DNA from: Micromonospora sp. NBC_00421
GTDB taxonomy: Bacteria; Actinomycetota; Actinomycetes; Mycobacteriales; Micromonosporaceae
DNA: 64,000 nucleotides
Assembly (NCBI RefSeq): GCF_036017915.1
Contig: NZ_CP107929.1
Span: forward strand, 3,848,001-3,912,000
Direction of reading: 5' to 3'
Position numbers and translations under genes: made by a program. Position 1 is the stretch's first letter. Each line of letters begins with the position of its first letter. Positions 29,282 to 44,123 of this stretch are shown here, in pieces. The notes under the pieces are model-generated. The model was not told the DNA's origin. It searched no databases and saw only the letters and a list, made by a program, of their open reading frames with translations.

Positions 29282-30202
29282 ATGATCACATTACGCGGCT
29301 TGACGAAGCGGTTCGGGACGACGACTGCGGTCGACGGCCTGACCGCCGACATCGCCCCGGGCCGGGTCACCGGCTTCCTCGGCCCGAACGGCGCGGGCAA
29401 GTCCACCACCATGCGGATGGTCCTCGGCCTGGACCGGCCCACCGCCGGTCAGGCCCTGGTCGACGGCCGCCCCTACCGGGAACTTCGGCACCCGTTGTAC
29501 GAGGTGGGTGCGCTGCTCGACGCACGGGCGATCCACCCGGCCCGCACCGGCCGGGCACACCTGTTGGCGATGGCCCGCAGCAACGGCATCCCGGCCCGCC
29601 GGGTCGACGCGGTCCTCGCCGTGGCCGGGCTGGACGACCGGGCGGCCCGGAAGCCGGGCCGTACCCTCTCGCTCGGCATGGCGCAGCGGCTCGGCATCGC
29701 CGGCGCGCTGCTCGGCGACCCGCCGGTGCTGATGTTCGACGAACCGGTCAACGGCCTCGACCCGGACGGGGTGCGCTGGATCCGGGAGCTGACCCGCTCG
29801 CTCGCCGCCGAGGGGCGCACCGTGCTGGTCTCCAGCCACCTGATGAGCGAGATGGAGCTGACCGCGACCCAACTCGTGGTGATCGGTCGGGGCCGGCTGA
29901 TCGCCGACGCACCGATCGGCGACCTGCTCGCCGCCGCCACCGCGTCGGTACGGGTACGCGGGCCACGGCCGGACGGGTTGGCCGCGCTGGCCGCCCGACT
30001 CACCGCGGACGGTGCCACGGTGACCCCGCAGGGGCCGGACGGGCTGACCGTCACCGGCGCCGCCACGGCCCACATCGGCGACCTGGCGTACGTGCTGGGT
30101 GTGCCGCTGCACGAGCTGACCACGATCACCGCCACCCTGGAGGAGACGTTCATGGCGCTGACCGCCGACTCGGTCGAGTACGCCGGAGGCGGTGCCAGGT
30201 GA
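29282..30202 (+). CDS. ABC exporter ATP-binding subunit
   Basis: A 306-residue ATPase of the DrrA/CcmA type: Walker A GPNGAGKST (near residue 38), a Q-loop region, signature LSLGMAQRLGIAGALL, Walker B VLMFDEPVNGLDPDG, and His in the switch loop VSSHLMSEME. The C-terminal ~80 residues are the accessory domain common in drug or natural-product exporters. ATG 29282 follows TAGCGT by six bases, a leaderless layout. Its stop overlaps the start of the permease gene (GTGA), so both proteins are made together. The LuxR-type two-component system convergent to it may regulate it. Substrate unknown. Confidence 0.92.
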   Translation: MITLRGLTKRFGTTTAVDGLTADIAPGRVTGFLGPNGAGKSTTMRMVLGLDRPTAGQALVDGRPYRELRHPLYEVGALLDARAIHPARTGRAHLLAMARSNGIPARRVDAVLAVAGLDDRAARKPGRTLSLGMAQRLGIAGALLGDPPVLMFDEPVNGLDPDGVRWIRELTRSLAAEGRTVLVSSHLMSEMELTATQLVVIGRGRLIADAPIGDLLAAATASVRVRGPRPDGLAALAARLTADGATVTPQGPDGLTVTGAATAHIGDLAYVLGVPLHELTTITATLEETFMALTADSVEYAGGGAR

Positions 30203-31008
30203 GCACCCCGTCCCCGGTACGACCGGCAGCCGTCCCCACCGGCCGGGGTGGCCTCGTCGGTGCGGTCACCGCCGAGTGGACCCGGCTGTGGTCGGTGCGG
30301 GCCACCTGGTGGACCATGCTGGCCGCAGTGCTGCTGACCGCCGCCTCCACCGCCCAACTCGCCATCTACGTCGTCAACGGCAACACCAGTGACGACCCCA
30401 CCGACGACGTCGGGGTGGTGACCGTGGGCAGCGTCCTGATCGATGCGATGGAACTCACCCAGTACGCCGTGCTCGCCCTCGGCCTGCTCGCGATCACCGG
30501 CGAGTACGCCACCGGCACCATCAGGTCCACCCTCCAGTGCACCCCGTCGCGGGGGCGGGTGTTGCTGGCCAAGGCGGTGGTGACCGGTGCGGCCACGTTC
30601 GCCTTCGGACTGCTGCTCGGTCTGGTCGGGGTGCTGGCCGCCCGGCCACTGCTCGGCGGGTGGGGGCGGATGCCCGTCGGCCGTACGCTCGGCGACCTGC
30701 TGGCCACGGCGACGTACCTGGCGCTGGTGGGGGTGCTGGCGCTCGGGCTCGGTGCGGCGCTGCGCAGTGCGGTCCTGACCCTGGTGGTGCTCTTCGCGGT
30801 GCTGATGATCGTTCCGTTGTCGTTGCAGGAGCCGAAGATCGGCGTGCTCACCCGGATCGCCGACGGCTTTCCCGGCGTGGCCGGTGGGCACTTCCTGGCC
30901 GGGGACACCGACCCGTACCCACCGGTGGTGGGGTTGCTGCTGCTCGCCGGCTGGGCCGCCGTCGCCCTGGCACTCGGCCGGGCGGCGCTGCACCGCCGCG
31001 ACGCCTGA
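30199..31008 (+). CDS. ABC exporter permease subunit
   Basis: A 269-residue membrane protein with about six helices. There is a cytoplasmic N-terminal segment (GAVTAEWTRLWSVRATWWTM) typical of ABC-2 type permeases, then helices at about 38-58, 90-110, 130-155, 165-190, 195-215 and 245-265. The EYATGTIRSTL segment after helix 2 is the common coupling region. GTG 30199 overlaps the ATPase gene stop by four bases. With the ATPase it forms a two-gene exporter. Confidence 0.85.
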   Translation: MSTPSPVRPAAVPTGRGGLVGAVTAEWTRLWSVRATWWTMLAAVLLTAASTAQLAIYVVNGNTSDDPTDDVGVVTVGSVLIDAMELTQYAVLALGLLAITGEYATGTIRSTLQCTPSRGRVLLAKAVVTGAATFAFGLLLGLVGVLAARPLLGGWGRMPVGRTLGDLLATATYLALVGVLALGLGAALRSAVLTLVVLFAVLMIVPLSLQEPKIGVLTRIADGFPGVAGGHFLAGDTDPYPPVVGLLLLAGWAAVALALGRAALHRRDA

Positions 31009-31096
31009 CGGTCACACGTCCGGACGCCGGCGACGCCGCGGCGCGTGCGGGGCCGGACAGTACGGCGCGTGCGGGGGCCGAACGGCGCGGCGCCGG

Positions 31097-31217
31097 CCGA
31101 CGGCGCCCGGACCGGCCGACGGCGCCCGGGCCGGCCGACGGCGCCCGGACCGGCCGACGGCGCCCGGACCGGCCGACGGCGCCCGGACCGGCCGACGGCG
31201 CCCGGACCGGCCGACGG
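31097..31217. repeat. 19-bp tandem repeat between convergent genes
   Basis: Seven starts of CCGACGGCGCCCGGACCGG (31097, 31116, 31135, 31154, 31173, 31192, 31211), the last incomplete, with one copy carrying GGGCC for GGACC. The period is not a multiple of three. Each unit can fold into small GC hairpins, so it may act as a terminator array between the exporter and the minus-strand regulator. Confidence 0.9.
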
Positions 31218-31223
31218 GGCGGG

Positions 31224-31889
31224 TCAGCCGGTCAGGCCCGCCTCGTAGGCGAGGATCGCCGCCTGCACCCGGTTGCGCACTTCCAGGCGGGTGAAGATGC
31301 TGGTCAGGTAGCCCTTCACGGTGCCCTCGGTGAGGTGCAGCCGGCGGGCGATCTCGGCGTTGGACAACCCCAACCCGACCAGGCCGAGCACCTCACGCTC
31401 CCGGTCGGTCAGGCTGGCCGTCCGGTCCCGGGCGGCCGGCACCCGGGCCAGCCGGTCGCCGTTGAGTTCGATGACCCGGCGGGCCACCTGCGGCGACAGG
31501 TACGCCCCACCGGCGGCGACGGCGTGCACCCCGGTGATCAGTTCGCGCGGGTCGCCCGCCTTGAGCAGGAAGCCGCTGGCCCCGTGGCCGAGCGCCCGGG
31601 CCACGTACTCGTCCTCGCCGAAGGTGGTGAGCATGACGGTGGCCGTCGTGGGCACCAGTCGACGGATCTCGGCGGCGGCGCCGAGGCCGTCCAGTCGGGG
31701 CATCCGGATGTCCAGCAACGCCACCCGGGGCCGGTACGCCCGCGCCGCCTCGACGGCCGCCCGACCGTCGGCCGCCTCGGCGACCACCTCGATGCCCGGA
31801 TCGGTGGCGAGGATGGCCCGCACCCCCGCCCGGATCATCGCCTCGTCGTCGGCGAGCAGGACCCGTACCGGGTCCGAATCGACAGTCAT
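31224..31889 (-). CDS. NarL/LuxR-family response regulator
   Basis: A 221-residue regulator: receiver domain (VLLADDEAMIRAGVRAIL, Asp60 in ALLDIRMPRLDG, Lys in GFLLKAGDP) and LuxR HTH (LTDREREVLGLVGLGLSNAE, HLTEGTVKGYLTSIFTRLEV). Its ATG overlaps the kinase stop by four bases (ATGA), so it is the cognate partner of the kinase upstream. The nearest plausible target is the convergent two-gene ABC exporter, a frequent arrangement for antibiotic-responsive systems. Confidence 0.92.
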   Translation of the reverse strand: MTVDSDPVRVLLADDEAMIRAGVRAILATDPGIEVVAEAADGRAAVEAARAYRPRVALLDIRMPRLDGLGAAAEIRRLVPTTATVMLTTFGEDEYVARALGHGASGFLLKAGDPRELITGVHAVAAGGAYLSPQVARRVIELNGDRLARVPAARDRTASLTDREREVLGLVGLGLSNAEIARRLHLTEGTVKGYLTSIFTRLEVRNRVQAAILAYEAGLTG

Positions 31890-33475
31890 CGGGGCATCGG
31901 GTCCTTACTGGTCAGGCGACCGTCGACGAAACAGAGCCGCCAACTCGGCTGGGCCAGCGGGAAATTGCCGTCGGTGTAGTACTCGCAGCGCCCACCGGGC
32001 GGGGTCACCCGGTCGACAGGCGGTTCCACCTGACGGCGGGGCAGACCGGACAGTTCGGCACGGGCCGTGCCGAGCCGCATCCCGTCGAACGCGGGTCGGT
32101 CCAGCACCGCCCCGGCGGTGGCGACCGGGTAGTAGACGAGCGACAACGCCAGGGCGACGGCCGGCGGCGTGCCGAGAGCCACCAGCAGACTCCGGCGTAC
32201 GCTCCGCCGGGCGGCCCGTACCGCACCGCCGATGTCGGTCGATCCGCCGACGGCTGTCGCCCGGTCGTGCGGGATCACCACCGGCCACGGCGGAACCGGG
32301 TCGGCCAGGACCGGCCCGGGTCGACCCGGGACCATGCCCGTCCCGGAGACGACCGGCGGGACGAGGGGCAACCGGGCCGTCACGGCGAACCCGCCGACCT
32401 CGGTCGGACCGGCGTCCAGAGTGCCGCCGAGCAGCCGGAGCCGCTCGCAGAGTGCCGCCAGCCCGGAACCGTGCGACGGCGGGTCGGCCGGCGCACCGGC
32501 CGGTGGCGGCTCGTTGACCACCCGCACCTCGGCCCAGCCGGCCCGCTCGGCGACCGCCACGGTCACCGACGCGCCGGGGGCGTACCGGGCGGCGTTGGTC
32601 AGCGCCTCCCGCACCACCCGGTGCGCCGCGTTCGCGACGAGTGTCGGCAACCGTCCGCCGGCCGGACCCGGTGCCAGCCGTACCGCCAGCCCGGCCTCGT
32701 GGGCGACGGCCACCAGATCGGCGATGCTCTCCCCCACCGGCGAGGTGCCCGCCGGGCCGTCCCGCAGCATCCCGATGATGCCGTGCAACCGTTCCGTCGC
32801 CGCCCCGACGCTGGCCCGCAACTCCCCGGCTGCCGCCCGGTGCCGGTCGGGCAGCCCGGCGGCCAGCTCCAGGGCGGCGGCCCGCAACGCGATCAGGCTC
32901 AGGTCGTGCCCCAGCGAGTCGTGCATCTCCTCGGCGATCCGGGCCCGTTCCCGCAACCGGATCCGCTCCGCCACGCCGCGCTGCTCCCGCCGCACCGCCT
33001 CGGCGTGCTCCCCGGCGGCCAGCACCAGCGCCTGCTGCTGGCGCCGGTACCGCCCGGCCAGCCAGGGGAACACCCCGGCGCCGAGCAGCACGCAACTGAG
33101 CAGGAACCAGGTGGCCATGCCGGTGCCGAGCAGCGCCAGGTGCAGCACCGTGCCGCCGACCGCGACCGCGGTGAACAGCACCGCCGCCGGGGCCGTCCGC
33201 GCGCTGCGCCGTCCCGCCAGATAGCTGAACGCGACCAGGGCGAACACGAAGTTGCCGTCGACAAGCGAACCGGCCAGCACCAGCAGCACCGCCGCCACCG
33301 GCGACCGCCGGCCGACCAGCACCGCCGCCGCGAGCAGCGCCAACGCGCCGACGAGCAGCGGTACGGCCCACCGCCCGTACGGCGGGGTCAGCCGGGGGTA
33401 CGCCACCGGGGCCGCGAACACGGCCCACAGCAGCAGGTCAGCTGCCCACCGGCGGGTCCGCTCGCCCTCGTACAC
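31886..33475 (-). CDS. Membrane histidine kinase with an unusual C-terminal extension
   Basis: About 529 residues from GTG 33475, with TAGCCT seven bases upstream. Five or so N-terminal membrane helices (about 12-140), H-box ERARIAEEMHDSLGHDLSLI with His185, and a HATPase domain (REALTNAARYA, GSGLAALCERL) make it a NarL-type kinase. After the catalytic domain (about residue 375) there is a Pro-rich linker, an extra membrane helix (SLLVALGTPPAVALALSLVY) and about 70 residues with two Cys (GGRCEYYTDG and RLCFVDG) that should lie outside. Kinases of this family normally end after the ATPase domain, so the tail may be a second sensor. Confidence 0.85.
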   Translation of the reverse strand: MYEGERTRRWAADLLLWAVFAAPVAYPRLTPPYGRWAVPLLVGALALLAAAVLVGRRSPVAAVLLVLAGSLVDGNFVFALVAFSYLAGRRSARTAPAAVLFTAVAVGGTVLHLALLGTGMATWFLLSCVLLGAGVFPWLAGRYRRQQQALVLAAGEHAEAVRREQRGVAERIRLRERARIAEEMHDSLGHDLSLIALRAAALELAAGLPDRHRAAAGELRASVGAATERLHGIIGMLRDGPAGTSPVGESIADLVAVAHEAGLAVRLAPGPAGGRLPTLVANAAHRVVREALTNAARYAPGASVTVAVAERAGWAEVRVVNEPPPAGAPADPPSHGSGLAALCERLRLLGGTLDAGPTEVGGFAVTARLPLVPPVVSGTGMVPGRPGPVLADPVPPWPVVIPHDRATAVGGSTDIGGAVRAARRSVRRSLLVALGTPPAVALALSLVYYPVATAGAVLDRPAFDGMRLGTARAELSGLPRRQVEPPVDRVTPPGGRCEYYTDGNFPLAQPSWRLCFVDGRLTSKDPMPR

Positions 33476-33551
33476 GATGGTCAGGCTACCGACGAGCCGG
33501 TGGATCGGGCACCGACGAAGGTCAGGTGCCCCGACCGCCCCGATCAGGCGC

Positions 33552-34277
33552 TCAGCCGGCGTCCTCGGCCCAGGTGCGCCAGTCGTCGAGCACCCCGTGC
33601 AGGTCAGGGGTGAGCCAGCCCGGGGCGGACCGGCGGAACACTCCCGGGTCCATCGACCCGGCGCCGGTCGGTAGCGCACCGAGCATGTTCGGCACCAGCT
33701 CGGTCAGGTTCGTCCAGTGCACCAGCTGCGGCTCCGCCGGCCAGGCGCCGATCACCACCCCGGCGGGCACGGCCCGACGTTCCAGCGCCTCCAGGGTGAG
33801 CGCGGTGTGATTGAGGGTGCCGAGCCCGGCGCGGGCCACCACCACCGCCGGCGCGCCCAGCGACACCGCCAGGTCGGCGACGGTCCACGCCTCGCCGGAC
33901 GGACGCAATCCCATCGGCACCAGCAGCCCACCGGCCCCCTCGACGAGCACCAGGTCGTGCTTGTCGACCTCCGCACGGATCGCGTCGACGGCGGTGTAGA
34001 GCTCCAACGGCTCCAGCTCGGCGACCCGGGCCGCGGCGAGCGGGGCGAGCGGGTCCGGGTAGCTGGCCAGGGTACGACCGGTCAGCGGGGCGGCCAACCT
34101 GGTCACCGAGTCGACGTCGCCGGGCTCACCGGTGGCCGTACCCGTCTGGCCCGGTTTGACCACCGCGACCCGCAGACCGGCGGCCTGCGCGGCCGCGGTG
34201 ATCGCCGCCGTCACCACCGTCTTGCCGACCTCGGTGTCGGTCCCGGTGACCAGCACCGCACCCTTCCACCCGCTCAC
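33552..34277 (-). CDS. bioD: Dethiobiotin synthetase
   Basis: A 241-residue ATP-dependent enzyme that closes the ureido ring, converting 7,8-diaminononanoate, CO2 and ATP to dethiobiotin. Walker A is [13 protein letters not shown] at the N terminus, VVKPGQTG holds the substrate-binding Lys, and [15 protein letters not shown] is the third signature. GTG 34277 is fixed by [19 protein letters not shown] and coincides with the end of a 59-bp repeat (GTGAG). Follows bioF by 114 bp of repeat. bioA is not in the window. Confidence 0.93.
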   Translation of the reverse strand: MSGWKGAVLVTGTDTEVGKTVVTAAITAAAQAAGLRVAVVKPGQTGTATGEPGDVDSVTRLAAPLTGRTLASYPDPLAPLAAARVAELEPLELYTAVDAIRAEVDKHDLVLVEGAGGLLVPMGLRPSGEAWTVADLAVSLGAPAVVVARAGLGTLNHTALTLEALERRAVPAGVVIGAWPAEPQLVHWTNLTELVPNMLGALPTGAGSMDPGVFRRSAPGWLTPDLHGVLDDWRTWAEDAG

Positions 34278-34395
34278 GGCACGACCTCGGCTCGCGACTG
34301 CGGGGCTCGCAAACCCGGCTCACTCCTCGCGCTCACGGCACGACCTCGGCTCGCGACTGCGGGGCTCGCAAACCCGGCTCACTCCTCGCGCTCAC
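34278..34395 (-). repeat. 59-bp tandem repeat at the bioF/bioD junction
   Basis: Read on the minus strand, two identical 59-bp units begin with GTGAGCGCGAGGAG at 34395 and 34336, and contain GAGCCCCGCAGTCGCGA. Their first bases include the bioF stop codon, and the next GTGAG is the bioD start codon. A further ~30 bases of the same unit form the 3' end of bioF (about 34396-34425) and encode its tail [11 protein letters not shown] relative occurs at 63903-64000. Confidence 0.9.
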
Positions 34396-35552
34396 GGCAC
34401 GACCTCGGCTCGCGACTGCGGGGCGCACTCCACGATGGTCTCCAGGGCGTGTTCGAAGGCCGTTCGGGTCACCCCGGTGGAGAGGGTGAGCCGCAGCCGG
34501 GAGCGGTGGTCCGGGGTGGACGGTGGGCGGAAGCAGCCGACGGCGACACCCCGGTCCCGGCAGTCGGCCGCCCAGGTGGTGGCGGCCTCCGGGCCGGGGG
34601 CGGTCACCGACACCACCGCCGCGTCGGGGGCGGACACGGTCAGCCCGGCCGCGCCGAGGCGGCGTACCGCGTAACGGGCCCGGTCGGCCAGCTCGGCGCG
34701 CAGGTCGTCGGCGGTCCGGGCCAGCGCCACGGCGGCCCGTACCCCGGCGGCGACCGCGGGCGGCGGCGCGGTGTCGAAGATGAAGGTACGCCCGGTCTCC
34801 ACGAGATGCCGGACGAACTCGGCGGGACCGGCGACCACCCCACCGGCGCCACCGAGCGCCTTGGACAGGGTCGCGGTGACCACCACGTCCGGCGCACCGG
34901 CGAGCCCGGCCGCGGCCACCGCGCCGGCCCCGGCCGGGCCGGTGACGCCGAGCGCGTGCGCGTCGTCGACGAGCAGCAGTGCGCCGTGCCGCCGGGCGAC
35001 GGCGTGCAGTGCGGCCAGCGGGGCGAGGTCGCCGTCGACGGAGAAGACCGACTCGGTGACCACCACCGCCGGTCGGCCCGGCGCGGCGGCGAGCGCGGCG
35101 GCCACCGCGTCGACGTCGGCGTGCGCGGTGACCACCGTCTCCGCGCCGGAGATCCGGCAGCCGTCGATCAGCGAGGCGTGGTTGTGGGCGTCGGAGACGA
35201 GCAGGGTACGCGGCTGGGCCAGGCCCCGGACGGCGGCGAGGTTGGCCAGGTAACCGGAGGAGAAGACCAGCGCCCGTTCGACGCCGAGCCAGCCGGCCAG
35301 CTCGTCCTCCAGGGCGTGGTGGACGTCGGTGGAGCCGCGTACCAGGCGGGAGCCGGTGGCCCCCAACCCGTACCCGGACAGGGCCCGGCCGGCGGCGGCG
35401 ACGACCTCGGGATGGGTGGCCAGGCCCAGGTAGTCGTTGCCGGCCAGGTCGACCACCCGGTCACCGGCGGCGCGGGGGCGCAGGGTGCGGGTGAGCCCCG
35501 CCCTGGCCCGCAGTGCGGCGCGGCGGTCCAGGGCCGCCAGCCAGTCCGCCAC
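34392..35552 (-). CDS. bioF: 8-amino-7-oxononanoate synthase
   Basis: A 386-residue PLP enzyme that condenses pimeloyl-ACP (or -CoA) with L-alanine. It has the N-terminal [38 protein letters not shown], the [10 protein letters not shown] motif and the PLP-binding Lys in [16 protein letters not shown] 35552 gives the normal family start. The last ten residues ([10 protein letters not shown]) are encoded by the 59-bp repeat and so are probably not ancestral. Divergent from bioB, with a 234-bp gap between. Confidence 0.93.
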   Translation of the reverse strand: MADWLAALDRRAALRARAGLTRTLRPRAAGDRVVDLAGNDYLGLATHPEVVAAAGRALSGYGLGATGSRLVRGSTDVHHALEDELAGWLGVERALVFSSGYLANLAAVRGLAQPRTLLVSDAHNHASLIDGCRISGAETVVTAHADVDAVAAALAAAPGRPAVVVTESVFSVDGDLAPLAALHAVARRHGALLLVDDAHALGVTGPAGAGAVAAAGLAGAPDVVVTATLSKALGGAGGVVAGPAEFVRHLVETGRTFIFDTAPPPAVAAGVRAAVALARTADDLRAELADRARYAVRRLGAAGLTVSAPDAAVVSVTAPGPEAATTWAADCRDRGVAVGCFRPPSTPDHRSRLRLTLSTGVTRTAFEHALETIVECAPQSRAEVVP

Positions 35553-35786
35553 CGGTCATCGCCTCCGTCCACCATTCGATCGCCGCCGGGCGAAATTACC
35601 ATCCGCCGGCCCAGTACCGGCGTGGCGTCGGCCCGGCGCACCGACGCTCCCCCGGGCGGCGACCAGGCGGGCCGAAGGGCCGTTCCGGGGCACCCCGCCC
35701 CCGCCCCGGGTCGGGTCGGGGGCGGGGTGGGGTGCCCCGCGGCGCGGGCGTTTCCCGGCCCGCACCGGCCTTGTAGGGTACGAGCC

Positions 35787-36782
35787 ATGCCAGAGATCCT
35801 CGACCAGGCCCGGACCCAGGTTCTGGGCGACGGCGTCGGCCTCGACCAGGCCGGCGTCCTCGCCGTGCTGAACCTGCCCGACGAGCACGTCCCCGCCGCC
35901 CTCCAGCTCGCCCACGAGGTGCGGATGCGGTGGTGCGGCCCGGAGGTCGAGGTCGAGGGGATCGTCTCGCTGAAGACCGGGGGCTGCCCGGAGGACTGCC
36001 ACTTCTGCTCGCAGTCCGGCCTGTTCACCTCCCCGGTCCGCTCGGTCTGGCTGGACATCCCGTCGCTTGTCGAGGCGGCGAAGCAGACGGCGGCGACCGG
36101 GGCGACCGAGTTCTGCATCGTGGCCGCCGTGCGCGGCCCGGACGACCGGCTGATGGCGCAGATGCGCGAGGGGGTCGCCGCGATCCGGGCGGCCGTCGAC
36201 ATCCAGGTCGCCGCGTCGCTGGGCATGCTCAGCCAGCAGCAGGTCGACGACCTGGTCGAGATGGGCGTGCACCGCTACAACCACAACCTGGAGACCTGCC
36301 GCTCGTACTTCCCGAACGTGGTCACCACGCACTCCTGGGAGGAGCGCTGGGAGACCCTGCGGATGGTCCGCGAGTCCGGCATGGAGGTCTGCTGCGGCGG
36401 CATCCTCGGTCTCGGCGAGACGGTGGAGCAGCGGGCCGAGTTCGCCGCGCAGCTCGCCCAGCTCGACCCGCACGAGGTGCCGCTGAACTTCCTCAACCCG
36501 CGGCCGGGCACCCCGCTCGGCGACCGTCCGGTGGTCGAGGGCCGCGACGCGCTGCGCGCCATCGCCGCGTTCCGGCTGGCCATGCCACGCACCATCCTGC
36601 GGTACGCGGGCGGCCGCGAACTCACCCTCGGTGATCTCGGCACCCGTGACGGTCTGCTCGGCGGGATCAACGCCGTGATCGTCGGCAACTACCTGACCAC
36701 GCTGGGTCGACCGGCGACGGCCGACCTGGAGCTGCTGGAAGACCTGAAGATGCCGGTGAAGGCACTCTCGGCGACCCTGTGA
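35787..36782 (+). CDS. bioB: Biotin synthase
   Basis: A 331-residue radical-SAM enzyme that inserts sulfur into dethiobiotin. It has the cluster motif [13 protein letters not shown] (CxxxCxxC), [16 protein letters not shown] and the C-terminal [23 protein letters not shown] 35787 is seven bases after TAGGGT (35774-35779), suggesting a leaderless mRNA. The small Cys-rich gene behind it starts seven bases after the stop. No BioQ-type operator was recognised in the bioF/bioB gap. Confidence 0.95.
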   Translation: MPEILDQARTQVLGDGVGLDQAGVLAVLNLPDEHVPAALQLAHEVRMRWCGPEVEVEGIVSLKTGGCPEDCHFCSQSGLFTSPVRSVWLDIPSLVEAAKQTAATGATEFCIVAAVRGPDDRLMAQMREGVAAIRAAVDIQVAASLGMLSQQQVDDLVEMGVHRYNHNLETCRSYFPNVVTTHSWEERWETLRMVRESGMEVCCGGILGLGETVEQRAEFAAQLAQLDPHEVPLNFLNPRPGTPLGDRPVVEGRDALRAIAAFRLAMPRTILRYAGGRELTLGDLGTRDGLLGGINAVIVGNYLTTLGRPATADLELLEDLKMPVKALSATL

Positions 36783-36789
36783 GGCAACG

Positions 36790-37011
36790 GTGACCGAACT
36801 CTCCCCCGCTACGACCCTGCCCGGATCGGCCGCGCACTGGTGCGACAGGTGCGGCGAGTCGGTGGCCGCCGGGCCACACCCGGCGTGCGAGGCGGCCCGG
36901 GCGTGGGAGCCGCCGCGCTGGTGCGCGTCCTGTCGGCGGCGGATGAAGGTGCAGGTCGTACCGGCCGGCTGGTCGGCGGTCTGCGTCGAGCACGGCGAAC
37001 GGCGGGGCTGA
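36790..37011 (+). CDS. bsaP: Biotin synthase auxiliary protein (BsaP-like)
   Basis: A 73-residue protein with six Cys in CxxC-type pairs ([31 protein letters not shown]), enough for a metal or iron-sulfur site. It directly follows bioB. Actinobacteria are reported to need a small Fe-S protein, BsaP, encoded beside bioB for biotin synthase activity; length, position and Cys pattern fit it. GTG 36790. Identification rests on context and Cys pattern, not on an alignment. Confidence 0.75.
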   Translation: MTELSPATTLPGSAAHWCDRCGESVAAGPHPACEAARAWEPPRWCASCRRRMKVQVVPAGWSAVCVEHGERRG

Positions 37012-37014
37012 GGC

Positions 37015-37520
37015 GTGCTGCACGGGCGGACGGTGACGCTGCGACCGGTGACCGACGGCGACGTGCCCGCCCTCGCCGCGATCCGGGCCACCCCCGAGGT
37101 TCGCCGCTGGTGGCGCGGCGGCGACGACCTGGCCGGATCGGTGCGGGCCGACCTGGCCGACGACGCGTTGACTGTCTACGCCATCGAGCACTCCGGCAGG
37201 CTGGTCGGGGCGATCCAGTGGTACGCCGAGACCGAACCGGACTACCGCCACGCCAGCCTGGACGTCTTCCTCGACCCGGCGGTACGCGGCACCGGGCTGG
37301 GCGGGACGCGATCCGCACCCTGGTACGGCACCTGGTCGACGAGTACGGCCACCACCGGTTCACCATCGACCCGGCGGCGGCGAACACGGCGGCCATCCGC
37401 GCGTACGCGAAGGTGGGGTTCCGTCCGGTGGGCATCATGCGCCGCTACGAGCGTGGCGCGGACGGGCGCTGGCACGACGCGCTGCTGATGGACCTGCTCG
37501 CGGAGGAGCTGGCCGACTGA
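37015..37520 (+). pseudogene. GNAT acetyltransferase split by a one-base frameshift
   Basis: From GTG 37015 the frame reads a good N-terminal GNAT half (LRPVTDGDVPALAAIRATPE to LDVFLDPAVRGTGLG), then turns to nonsense. The second half continues in another frame from about 37305 (RDAIRTLVRHLVDEYGHH to LLMDLLAEELAD, stop 37520), with the AYAKVGFRPVGIMRRYE motif of aminoglycoside 6'-N-acetyltransferase-like enzymes. Adding one C near 37300 (GGCGGG to GGCCGGG) restores a ~168-residue protein. Either a recent mutation or a sequencing error in a GC run. Directly behind bsaP. Confidence 0.85.
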
Positions 37521-37527
37521 AACGGGC

Positions 37528-37562
37528 GGGCGTGCCCGGCACCGTTGGTGCCGGGCACGCCC
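37528..37562. terminator. Bidirectional terminator
   Basis: A 16-bp perfect stem, GGGCGTGCCCGGCACC (37528-37543) with loop GTT and its complement (37547-37562), between the convergent GNAT and xylanase genes. Confidence 0.9.
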
Positions 37563-37587
37563 CGGTTGTGCGCGAACGGATGTGCGC

Positions 37588-40269
<2,682 letters not shown>

Positions 40270-40281
40270 TCACGTCGATGG

Positions 40282-43469
<3,188 letters not shown>

Positions 43470-43664
43470 GGGGCCAACCCCGACGACACCCGGAAGACAC
43501 CTCCCGCGCCGGCCCCACTCCGGCCCCGAATCCGACCCCGGTGGCGCCCCCGACCCCGTGGCACCCCCGATCCCGGTGGCGCCCCTGGGCGGGCGGGCGC
43601 CCCCGGCGGTGCCCATCCCCGACCAGCCAGCGCCAGGGAGGTAGGCGATGTCGGGCCAGCCATG

Positions 43665-43951
43665 ATCGTGCTCGATCCTTGTTGTCAACACCGTTGCGTT
43701 AGGTGGAACGACTGTTCGTCAACCAGCGCTGCCTCGCCGATCATGGAGTTGTGGTGGGTAACAGAACGCCCGCAAAACCCCCAAAGTCGGCACCACCACT
43801 CCATGATCGCCAAGGGCGCCCACCCCGCTCCCCGATCTGGCACTTCCTGTCCCGGGTTGACCAGCCGCCCACGGCGTTAACGCAACGGTGTTGTCCATGT
43901 TGTGGTGGCGCTCAACGCTTCGAGGCCACTACATCGTGGATAGAGCACGGT
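43665..43951. repeat. 287-bp nested inverted-repeat element
   Basis: Three arm pairs share one centre. Outer arms 43665-43678 and 43938-43951 match in 12 of 14. Middle arms CAACACCGTTGCGTTA (43686-43701) and its perfect complement (43878-43893). Inner arms CGATCATGGAGTTGTGGTG (43738-43756) against 43791-43809 with one mismatch. It contains no open gene and lies in the 830-bp gap between the GH9 and VOC genes. The right flank (43965-44075) has short GGGGCCGTG and CGGGCGGGGTACGGG repeats. Confidence 0.8.
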
Positions 43952-44123
43952 CTTGCGGTCTTGCGGTGGGGCCGTGGGGCCGTGGGGCCGTGGGGCGGGA
44001 ACGGGCGGGGTACGGGAGCGGGCGGGGTACGGGAAAGAGGCGGGACTCGGAGGTGGGGCGGGTGGAGTGGGCCGACGGGCCGCTCGGACCGGCGTCGGGG
44101 ACCAACGGGACTAGCCTGGGTCG

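Noticed and set aside
28920..29285. 121-codon frame before the ABC genes
   Set aside because: Starts after a stop with no ribosome site, low-complexity Gly/Pro/Ser product, contains the 16-bp repeat.
31097..31217. Tandem repeat as CRISPR array
   Set aside because: Units follow each other without spacers and no cas gene is near; the same holds for all tandem repeats in the window.
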